Positions 5,524-11,433 of a stretch of DNA of 11,433 nt are shown piece after piece. The notes beneath the pieces are model-generated. The model ran no database searches and was not told where the DNA came from. It saw only the letters and a program-made list of their open reading frames with translations. The DNA lies in assembly GCA_002392325.1 (NCBI GenBank), contig DGGS01000158.1:1-11433 (forward strand), written 5' to 3'. Position numbers and translations under genes: made by a program. Position 1 is the first letter of the stretch, and each line of letters opens with the position of its first letter. The stretch comes from Bacteroidales bacterium UBA3868. GTDB lineage: Bacteria > Bacteroidota > Bacteroidia > Bacteroidales > WCHB1-69.

Positions 5524-7314
5524 TTACATCTTGTCCGGAACATCAATTCCCAGCAACTTCATGCCATTCCGTATCGTTGTGGCCACCCATTTGGATATCT
5601 GCAGTCGGAACAACCGTTTGCCGGTGTCCGCTTCCTTGAAGATGGGGGTCTCCTGATAGAAATGGTTGAACTGCTTGGCTAAATCGTAGATGTAGTTGGC
5701 GATTAAAGCCGGACTGTAGTTGTCGCCCGCTGACAAGACCACTTGTGGGTATTTGTACAGTACCTTGATAATCTGCTTTTCCTCACTCTCCATGACAGTG
5801 TCAGTGGGTAGGGTGTCCGTGATCTGGATGCCCTGCTCCGTCGCTTTGCGCAGCAGCGATTGGATGCGCGCGTGGGTGTATTGGATGAACGGGGCCGTGT
5901 TGCCGTTGAAATCAATGGACTCGGCCGGGTTGAACAGGATGTTCTTGGTGGGATCCACCTTCAGGATGAAATATTTGAGCGCCCCGAGTCCGATCATTTC
6001 GTACAAGGCATTCGCTTCGTCAGCAGGGAAGTCAAATTTGCCCAACGCTTCCGTGCCGCTCTTGGCCTCTTGGAACATGTCGTCCATCAAATCGTCGGCG
6101 TCCACCACAGTGCCTTCCCTGGATTTCATCTTGCCGCTGGGCAACTCCACCATACCGTAGGAAAGATGGTAAATGCTGTTGCCGAATTCCTTCTCCAATT
6201 TCTTGCCCAATACCAGCTTCAGCACATCAAAATGGTAGTTTTGCTCATTACCGACCACATAAATCATCTTTTGCGGTTTGAACTCTTCATACCGCAACTG
6301 GGCGGTGCCCAAATCCTGTGTCATATATACGGAAGTGCCGTCTTTTCGCAGCAAAACCTTCTCGTCCAAACCCTCGTCGGTCAAATTCACACGCACGGAT
6401 CCGTCTTCGTGACGATAAAACACGCCTTTGTCCAACCCTTCTTGTACCAGCGATTTTCCGAGCAAATAAGTGTTTGACTCATAATAAGTTTTGTCAAAAT
6501 GGATACCCAGACGGTCGTAAGTGGCGTCAAAGCCGGCATATACCCATTGGTTCATGGTTGCCCACAAGGAGCGCACTGTTTCGTCCCCGGCTTCCCACTT
6601 GCGCAGCATCTCTCTGGCTTCCAGCATGATGGGGGCTTGTTGGGCGGCCTCGTCCTCAGATAATCCTTTCTCAATCAGTTCTTTCTGTTCCTCTTTGTAA
6701 TGCTGGTCGAAAACCACATAATATTTGCCCACCAGATGGTCGCCTTTCATGCCCGACGATTCCGGTGTCTCCCCATTGCCGTAGCGCAACCAGGCTACCA
6801 TGGATTTGCAAATGTGTATGCCACGGTCGTTTACAAGGTTTACCTGCACTACAGGATGTCCGCAAGCCATCAGGATTTGCGACACAGAATGCCCGAGCAG
6901 GTTGTTGCGGATATGGCCGAGGTGCAACGGTTTGTTGGTGTTTGGCGATGAATATTCGATAAGAATCGGCGGTTCCTGCTGTCGCCCGTTCTGCCCGTAT
7001 TGCGCATCCTGATAATGGTCGCGCAAATATTCTTTCCAGAAAGCGTCGCCGATGGAGAGGTTGAGATAGCCCTTCACAACATTGTAGCCGGAGAGCAGGT
7101 CCACGGAAGCGCATAGCGCCTCGCCAATCTCTTTGGCCACCATGTCAGGTGCCTTGCGCGCCAACTTCACATACGGGAACACCACAATGGTGAGGTCACC
7201 CTCAAACTCTTTGCGGGTGGGCTGAACTAAAGTGGTGTCCGCATCAATGGTGATATTGTATAAATCCGAGAGTGTCTTTTGCAGTGCGTTAGCTAATGCG
7301 GTTTCTAAAATCAT
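5524..7314 (-). CDS. argS: Arginyl-tRNA synthetase
   Basis: ArgS charges tRNA-Arg with arginine in the cytoplasm and, unlike most synthetases, needs the tRNA present to activate its amino acid. The 596-residue protein is full length for the class I enzyme (E. coli 577). Residues 1-100 form the Arg-specific Add-1 domain that reads the tRNA D-loop. The catalytic Rossmann fold carries the HIGH motif as HLGH at 131-134, within SSPNTNKPLHLGHIRNN, and the KMSKS-like loop as KMKSRE at 395-400. The DALR anticodon-binding domain starts near APFIQYTHARIQSLL and runs to the end. The ATG at 7314 places these motifs as usual. The upstream membrane-protein gene ends 24 nt before the start, so the two are probably co-transcribed, and no separate promoter is visible in that gap. 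Confidence 0.97.
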   Translation of the reverse strand: MILETALANALQKTLSDLYNITIDADTTLVQPTRKEFEGDLTIVVFPYVKLARKAPDMVAKEIGEALCASVDLLSGYNVVKGYLNLSIGDAFWKEYLRDHYQDAQYGQNGRQQEPPILIEYSSPNTNKPLHLGHIRNNLLGHSVSQILMACGHPVVQVNLVNDRGIHICKSMVAWLRYGNGETPESSGMKGDHLVGKYYVVFDQHYKEEQKELIEKGLSEDEAAQQAPIMLEAREMLRKWEAGDETVRSLWATMNQWVYAGFDATYDRLGIHFDKTYYESNTYLLGKSLVQEGLDKGVFYRHEDGSVRVNLTDEGLDEKVLLRKDGTSVYMTQDLGTAQLRYEEFKPQKMIYVVGNEQNYHFDVLKLVLGKKLEKEFGNSIYHLSYGMVELPSGKMKSREGTVVDADDLMDDMFQEAKSGTEALGKFDFPADEANALYEMIGLGALKYFILKVDPTKNILFNPAESIDFNGNTAPFIQYTHARIQSLLRKATEQGIQITDTLPTDTVMESEEKQIIKVLYKYPQVVLSAGDNYSPALIANYIYDLAKQFNHFYQETPIFKEADTGKRLFRLQISKWVATTIRNGMKLLGIDVPDKM

Positions 7315-7338
7315 GGTATCTATCAGTAAATAAATGTT

Positions 7339-8055
7339 TTATTCTTTGGATTTGTTCTTTTTGAACAGGGTTTTCCAGTAATTCATGTGCCAGAAGATGT
7401 GAAACAGGACAACAATGGTCATGGCGATGCCGAATTCCACATGGTAGTATTTCACCGTCCAAAGCCATTCCATTTTCCATCCGTAATTGATTTGCAGCAC
7501 CAGGAAAAAGCCCAATAAACAGGAAACCAGAGCGGTGATGAGCAGCAGGATGTTCCATATTTTGCGGTGTGTGGTCTTTTTCATGACATTGGCCTTAACC
7601 AAGATGGAGGTGAGGGCGTACAACCCCAGTGTGATGGCCGAAATCAGGATCAGGTCATAGGGCTTTTTGGTCTTGACCGGTTCTTCGGATTCGGCGCTTT
7701 CGGGCACGATTTCATTGTCCGTCGGCTTTATCTCTTCCTCCGGCGCACCAGGAGTGGCCGAGGGCTCTATCGGGGCTTCTTCGGCGGTGGGTTTTGTGGC
7801 ATTGGCTCTCTCAGGAGCGCTTTTGGCGGGCTGTGTTGCTTTGGGTTCGCTCTTCTCTGAGATGGCAACCTCTTCTACCGTGGCGGTTGATGTGTTGGAC
7901 AAACGGCCGCGGTCGCAGAACCCGTCACCGTTCTCATCAATGAAGCGTCCGCAGCGTCCCGGACAATCAATGGCCCCGCAATCTTGCGGCACCTGTGCCC
8001 AGGCGGCTAAACATGCGCACAACAGCAATAGGGTGGTGAAAATGATTTTTTTCAT
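7339..8055 (-). CDS. Exported/membrane protein: EF-hand-like Cys-rich head, acidic linker, DUF4405-like helices
   Basis: This 238-residue protein is of unknown function. Residues 1-20 are a signal peptide (MKK, a Leu-rich core, AWA before Q21). Next comes a compact segment, 26-48, with four cysteines (C26, C31, C35, C47) and D40-x-N42-x-D44-G-x-x-D48, which fits the first part of an EF-hand calcium loop. Residues about 52-130 are a Pro/Glu/Ala/Thr-rich acidic linker, probably disordered and periplasmic. Three membrane helices follow at about 134-153, 167-189 and 205-225. The last one shows H205-x13-H219-x3-H223, resembling DUF4405-type cytochrome-b-like membrane domains; haem binding is inference. 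The ATG at 8055 is chosen over an in-frame ATG at 8085, because the latter lies inside a terminator hairpin and would put ten residues before the signal peptide. It probably leads into argS. Confidence 0.75.
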   Translation of the reverse strand: MKKIIFTTLLLLCACLAAWAQVPQDCGAIDCPGRCGRFIDENGDGFCDRGRLSNTSTATVEEVAISEKSEPKATQPAKSAPERANATKPTAEEAPIEPSATPGAPEEEIKPTDNEIVPESAESEEPVKTKKPYDLILISAITLGLYALTSILVKANVMKKTTHRKIWNILLLITALVSCLLGFFLVLQINYGWKMEWLWTVKYYHVEFGIAMTIVVLFHIFWHMNYWKTLFKKNKSKE

Positions 8056-8073
8056 AAAAAGGGAAAATGAATT

Positions 8074-8105
8074 AAAAAAGGGCAAGTCTGAACGGCTGCC
8101 CTTTT
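8074..8105 (-). terminator. Intrinsic terminator after the FKBP gene
   Basis: Read on the - strand, AAAAGGGCA (8105-8097) pairs perfectly with TGCCCTTTT (8084-8076) around a 12-nt loop, and the T run continues to 8075. It begins 7 nt after the FKBP stop codon. It sits between that gene and the membrane-protein gene whose start is at 8055, so the latter and argS would depend on readthrough or on a promoter not recognised here. Confidence 0.8.
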
Positions 8106-8111
8106 GATGTT

Positions 8112-8786
8112 TTATTCGAAGCTGAGTAATTCGATTTCAAAAATCAGGGTGGCGCCTCCCGGAATCAAACCGCCGGCACCTTGATCACCGTAAGCCAAAT
8201 CAGAGGGGATGTAGAAGATGTATTTGGAACCGGTGGGCATCAGCTGCAGACCCTCGGTCCAGCCGCGGATAACCTGGTTCAGACCGAATGTGATGGGCTG
8301 ACCGCCGTTGTTTTCAGTGGAATCGAACACGGTGCCGTCAATCAGCGTGCCTTTGTAATTCACAGTCACTTTGCTGGTTGCGGTCGGTTTGGGGCCGTCA
8401 CCTTGTTTGATGATTTTGTACTGAAGTCCGGATTCCGTCACATGCACATCTGGATTCTTCTTGTTCTCGGCGAGGAAAGCCAATCCCTCAGCTTTTGCGG
8501 CGTTGGCTTTGTTGGCCTGCTTTGCCTGCATGTCCTGCTGGAATTGCATGAAAATCTCCTGCATCTGCTGTTCTGAAAACTTGTTTTGTCCGGCCAAACC
8601 GTCGCGCACACCTTGTGCAAAAGCGTCCAGGTCAAGATTGACGCCGTCATGTTTTACTTGTGTGCCAAAGTTAGCGCCAATGGCATAACTCACTTTTTGA
8701 TCTTGTGTCATTGTCTCTTGGGATTTAACGGACATTGCGGCACCTGTGAAGAGAATGCAGAGTCCGATGGTTAATAATCTTTTCAT
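8112..8786 (-). CDS. Exported FKBP-type peptidyl-prolyl cis-trans isomerase
   Basis: This 224-residue FkpA/Mip-like protein should speed up prolyl isomerisation and help fold envelope proteins in the periplasm. Residues 1-23 form a signal peptide (MKRLL, hydrophobic core, cleavage probably near KSQ). The N-terminal helical dimerisation domain covers about 27-110, beginning with the typical QKVSYAIGANFG, and includes a Gln/Ala/Lys-rich helix at about 70-100. The FKBP domain covers about 118-224. Its pocket residues are visible: VNYKG at 142-146, VFDST at 153-157, VIRGW at 172-176, IPSDLAYG at 193-200 and the closing IFEIELL at 215-221. A promoter candidate lies about 40 nt upstream, and a terminator hairpin follows, so it may form its own transcription unit. 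It lacks a lipobox, so it is predicted to be soluble rather than a lipoprotein. Confidence 0.94.
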   Translation of the reverse strand: MKRLLTIGLCILFTGAAMSVKSQETMTQDQKVSYAIGANFGTQVKHDGVNLDLDAFAQGVRDGLAGQNKFSEQQMQEIFMQFQQDMQAKQANKANAAKAEGLAFLAENKKNPDVHVTESGLQYKIIKQGDGPKPTATSKVTVNYKGTLIDGTVFDSTENNGGQPITFGLNQVIRGWTEGLQLMPTGSKYIFYIPSDLAYGDQGAGGLIPGGATLIFEIELLSFE

Positions 8787-8809
8787 TGTACTATTGATTT
8801 TTTATTGTT

Positions 8810-8843
8810 AACTTTTTTGGGACTGCAAAAGTACAAAAAAGTT
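8810..8843. repeat. 10-bp inverted repeat spanning the FKBP promoter
   Basis: AACTTTTTTG (8810-8819) and CAAAAAAGTT (8834-8843) are perfect inverted copies separated by 14 nt that hold the TACTTTTG element. Just outside the arms, TTTATTGTT occurs as a direct repeat at 8801-8809 and 8843-8851. The position is operator-like, but the arms are mostly T6/A6, so chance is a real alternative. Confidence 0.6.
8826..8833 (-). promoter_or_regulatory. Putative promoter -7 element (TACTTTTG) for the FKBP gene
   Basis: On the - strand the sequence reads TACTTTTGC, matching the Bacteroidota -7 consensus TAnnTTTG and followed by GCAGTCCC. Transcription would start near 8819, about 33 nt before the ATG at 8786. 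No TTTG -33 box is found at the right distance, as is common in this phylum. The element lies in the spacer of a 10-bp inverted repeat. Confidence 0.65.
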
Positions 8844-8866
8844 TTATTGTTTGTGAATTTTTAGGG

Positions 8867-10063
8867 TCACAACTTCTCGCCGACAATAATGGTGTGTTCC
8901 CCCTCCCGCATCGTGGCACCGAACAAGTATAATCCGCCTCCGTCGGCCAGCTTGAGTTGCTTGCGCAGTTCTTCGGCGCTCCAGGGGAAGTTACGGACAG
9001 CGATGTTGGCCTTTTTGATGCCCGAGAGGTGTTTGGCCGCCTCTTTTTTGTTGAAATGGAAATGATTTACAATGCGGAATTGCCTTCCCGGAAAGTCTTC
9101 TGATGGTGTGTCGCATGTATATAGATGCGTGTGCGGATGCAGTTTTTGCAGCCCGTATCGTGTGGCGATGCACTTGAACCCACCAGCCTTCATTACGGCA
9201 GCGTTGGGCTCCAGCAGATACGCTCCTAATGAGTCTGCCAATGCGGGCACCGCTTCCATCTCTTCAATGTTGCTGAACTGGAAATCCGAGATATGCCCGT
9301 TTTGTATGTTAACAGCATGATAATCAATTTTTCCCGGAATGCTATGGGAGAGCAGGAGAAGAATCTCCCTGCATTCGCCATTGACGGCAACCACATGAAT
9401 GGCAGTGGTCTCCGGCAACAACGCCAGCGTGGCTTTCAAATCCAACATGGGAGAGAGCTTTACCAACACCAGCTTGCGTGCCTTTTCTAATAGTTGCTCT
9501 TTGTGTTGGGTGAGGTCGGGAGTGCACTCCTGAAGCGTGACCACCCGTTGCCCATGTGCATTGCGCCGCGAGGGGTCCAGATAGATGACATCCACCTCGG
9601 ACAGGGTGGGGAGCATCTCTTCCATGGTGCCGTTTAGAATTTGTAAATTATTGATATTGAATATATTGGTGTTATACAGAACCAATTTGCACAGTTCGTC
9701 CATCGGTTCCACATAGTATCCCTGCTCGAAGACTTTTGCCAGGGCCAAGGCATCTACCCCGAAACCGCCGCTCAGGTCGGCAAAAGATTCCCCACTTACA
9801 ATCGACGCTTTGTATTGGGCGGTTTGGGAGGATGAACACTGCTCCATGGAAATGGTGGGCGGGTAAAGGATGTTTTCGTTCGCATAATAGTCCGGGAGTT
9901 TGTCCTTTGCTTTCTGCCTTCCTTGGATCTGCTGCAGCGCAAAGGGAAAATCCACATCCGGATCCTTGCATCCGCGCAAGGCTAACTTCCGGACATCCTC
10001 ATCCCGATGCCGCTGAATGAAATCCCATGTTTTCCGATTGATTGTCATATTGCTAATGTTCAT
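8867..10063 (-). CDS. Class I SAM-dependent methyltransferase with THUMP-like C-terminal domain
   Basis: From the ATG at 10063 this protein has 398 residues. It looks like the Bacteroidota family typified by Porphyromonas PG1098: an N-terminal helical/ferredoxin-like part, a Rossmann methyltransferase core and a C-terminal THUMP-like domain. The glycine-rich SAM loop is DLSGGFGVDAL at 96-106, and the acid ending the next strand is in YVEPMDEL. Motif IV is DPSRR at 163-167, followed by VKLSPMLDL at about 201-209, and EPNAAVMKAGG at 285-295 marks the later domain. The domain make-up suggests an RNA (perhaps rRNA or tRNA) substrate, but this is not shown. The frame is open back to 10138, inside mfd, but the extra residues come from repeat-like spacer, so ATG 10063 or 10048 is preferred. 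It follows mfd by 38 nt, probably in one transcript. Confidence 0.85.
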   Translation of the reverse strand: MNISNMTINRKTWDFIQRHRDEDVRKLALRGCKDPDVDFPFALQQIQGRQKAKDKLPDYYANENILYPPTISMEQCSSSQTAQYKASIVSGESFADLSGGFGVDALALAKVFEQGYYVEPMDELCKLVLYNTNIFNINNLQILNGTMEEMLPTLSEVDVIYLDPSRRNAHGQRVVTLQECTPDLTQHKEQLLEKARKLVLVKLSPMLDLKATLALLPETTAIHVVAVNGECREILLLLSHSIPGKIDYHAVNIQNGHISDFQFSNIEEMEAVPALADSLGAYLLEPNAAVMKAGGFKCIATRYGLQKLHPHTHLYTCDTPSEDFPGRQFRIVNHFHFNKKEAAKHLSGIKKANIAVRNFPWSAEELRKQLKLADGGGLYLFGATMREGEHTIIVGEKL

Positions 10064-10071
10064 TCCTCGTT

Positions 10072-10097
10072 TACCGTTCACCCTTGTACCGTTCACC
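10072..10097 (-). repeat. Direct repeat GGTGAACGGTA x2 in the mfd-methyltransferase gap
   Basis: On the - strand GGTGAACGGTA occurs at 10097-10087 and again at 10082-10072, with a period of 15 nt. GTGAATGG at the end of mfd looks like a third, degenerate copy. An AGGAGG at 10101-10096 overlaps the first copy but is 32 nt from the ATG at 10063; in-frame GTG codons at 10097 and 10082 are less likely starts. Confidence 0.6.
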
Positions 10098-10101
10098 TCC
10101 T

Positions 10102-11433
10102 TCACCCATTCACATACCGTTCCATCTTCTCCATCCAATGCATGGCCGATTTCATGGTGGGTATCTTATGGATGATGAACAGCAGTTTGCCTTTCACTTC
10201 TTTCAGTTGTATGAGCGGGTGGTTGGCTTGCAGAAAACCAAGCACTTTGCCAAACTCTTCCGACTGGTAATATCTGGAGGAGGAATTGCCGATGAAATAA
10301 CCGGTCAGGGTGTTCTTTTTCAAAATGATTTTCTCGAAATGCAACCGGCCCGCAATCAGCCGCAATGGTATGGTTTGCAGCAGTTCCTCTGTGGGTTGGG
10401 GTAGAGTTCCGAAGATGTCAAGTAGTTTTTTGCGGAAAGTTTCCAGTTTGTCCAAATCCTTGATGCTCTCAAGTTCTTTGTACAAACTCATGCGTTCGCT
10501 CACATTGCTGACATAATCGGAGGGAAACAGGGCTTCAATGTCGGTTTCAATAAGACATTCGCGCACCAATAGCTTGGAGTTGTCGGCGGTTTCAATTTCT
10601 TGATCACCTAAATCTTGCATTTCCCGAATGGCCTCGCTCAAGATTTTCTGATACATTTCATAACCAATCTCGTTGATGAAGCCGCTCTGGTCGGCGCCGA
10701 GAATGTTGCCGGCACCGCGGATGTCCAGGTCGCGCAGGGCGATTTGGATGCCGCTGCCGATGTCAGAGAAGTCTTCAATGGCCTGTAACCGTTTGCGTGC
10801 CTGATCGTTGAGCGTATCATAGGGTTTGGTGAACAGGTAGCAGAATGCCTTTTGGTTGTTGCGGCCCACGCGCCCGCGAAGCTGGTGCAGAACATTGAGC
10901 GCGAAGTTTTGCGCATCGTTGATGATCATGGTGTTGGCGTTCACAATGTCCAACCCAGACTCCACGATAGTGGTGGACACCAAAACATCGTACTGCTGGT
11001 TGATGAAGTCGGTCATGATTTTCTCCAACTGCTCGCCTTCCATTTGACCATGCCCTATAGCCACCTTGGCTGAGGGGACTAGTCGTTGGATGAGTCCTGC
11101 CAACTCTTTGATGTTCTGGATTTTATTGTGCACCACAAACACTTGTCCGTGGCGGTTGAGTTCGAATTGTATGGCATCGCGAAGCAGTTCCTCGTCAAAC
11201 ACATGCACTTCGGTCTGGATGGGCTGGCGGTTGGGTGGGGGCGTGGTGATGACGGAGATGTCGCGTGCGCCCATCAGCGAGAATTGCAAGGTGCGGGGCA
11301 TGGGCGTGGCCGACATGGTCAGCGTATCGACACTCACGCGCAATTCGCGCAACTTCTCCTTTGCCGCAACACCGAATTTTTGTTCCTCATCGATGATAAG
11401 TAGTCCTAAATCTTTGAAAACCACATCTTTGCT
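10102..11433 (-). CDS. mfd: Mfd, transcription-repair coupling factor (C-terminal part)
   Basis: The gene runs off the right edge; 443 C-terminal residues are present, read from base 11433 inward. Mfd is a dsDNA translocase that pushes stalled RNA polymerase off damaged DNA and recruits UvrA. The window holds part of the RecG-like motor. The Walker B-type DEEQKFG is at residues 15-21, followed by the SATPMPRTL block and, further on, the TIVESGLDIVNANTMII block. QLRGRVGR is the arginine-finger motif. The Mfd-specific QSGFINEIGYEMYQKIL then distinguishes it from RecG, and the remainder (about the last 170 residues) fits the TRCF C-terminal regulatory domain that interacts with the UvrA-binding region. 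The stop codon lies 38 nt before the methyltransferase start. The UvrB-like modules, the RNA polymerase-interacting domain and the Walker A motif lie outside the window. Confidence 0.95.
   Translation of the reverse strand, partial: SKDVVFKDLGLLIIDEEQKFGVAAKEKLRELRVSVDTLTMSATPMPRTLQFSLMGARDISVITTPPPNRQPIQTEVHVFDEELLRDAIQFELNRHGQVFVVHNKIQNIKELAGLIQRLVPSAKVAIGHGQMEGEQLEKIMTDFINQQYDVLVSTTIVESGLDIVNANTMIINDAQNFALNVLHQLRGRVGRNNQKAFCYLFTKPYDTLNDQARKRLQAIEDFSDIGSGIQIALRDLDIRGAGNILGADQSGFINEIGYEMYQKILSEAIREMQDLGDQEIETADNSKLLVRECLIETDIEALFPSDYVSNVSERMSLYKELESIKDLDKLETFRKKLLDIFGTLPQPTEELLQTIPLRLIAGRLHFEKIILKKNTLTGYFIGNSSSRYYQSEEFGKVLGFLQANHPLIQLKEVKGKLLFIIHKIPTMKSAMHWMEKMERYVNG

Noticed and set aside
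5860..6477. A 205-codon + strand frame inside argS
   Set aside because: It is the reverse complement of the ArgS catalytic region, with no signal of its own.
8056..8085. An upstream start (ATG at 8085) for the membrane protein
   Set aside because: It falls inside the terminator hairpin and adds ten residues ahead of a textbook MKK-type signal peptide.

Overview
The window looks like a chromosomal core region of a member of the Bacteroidota, most likely Bacteroidales. Four things point this way. Upstream regions carry TAnnTTTG-type promoter elements (TACTTTTG twice, TATATTTG once) rather than the usual -35/-10 pair. Most starts have no clear Shine-Dalgarno sequence. Several proteins belong to types typical of that phylum: a PorT-like outer-membrane beta-barrel, a glutaminyl-cyclase-like M28 enzyme, a DUF5618-type small protein and a THUMP-like-domain methyltransferase. 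Gene junctions also hold short degenerate tandem repeats. There is no mobile element, CRISPR array, tRNA or rRNA, and no gene-free stretch longer than 300 bases.

Left half, + strand: the C-terminal end of an M28/glutaminyl-cyclase-like enzyme (1-348) overlaps an aspartate kinase (345-1610) by 4 nt. A repeat-filled gap of about 100 nt follows. Then come murG (1713-2816), a YqgE/AlgH-family protein (2835-3416) and a PorT-like outer-membrane protein (3419-4069), tightly packed and probably co-transcribed. Next is an independently transcribed, strongly codon-biased AqpZ-type aquaporin (4262-4966), with a leader of about 100 nt and its own intrinsic terminator. A small DUF5618-like gene (5092-5493) has its own promoter.

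Right half, - strand, read from right to left: the C-terminal part of mfd (from 11433), a Bacteroidota-type SAM-dependent methyltransferase (to 8867), a promoter region with a 10-bp inverted repeat, an exported FKBP-type prolyl isomerase (8786-8112), an intrinsic terminator, a poorly characterised exported or membrane protein with an EF-hand-like Cys-rich N-terminus and DUF4405-like membrane helices (8055-7339), and argS (7314-5524). The two halves converge at 5493/5524.

Most genes are housekeeping: amino-acid biosynthesis, peptidoglycan lipid II synthesis, translation, repair coupled to transcription, and envelope protein folding. I saw no convincing new multi-gene system. The best candidates for a second look are the Ca-site-like/Cys-rich membrane protein behind a terminator and before argS, the aquaporin with a CX2CX2C cytoplasmic tail and structured leader, the placement of murG away from other division and wall genes, and the short tandem repeats that fill two gene junctions.
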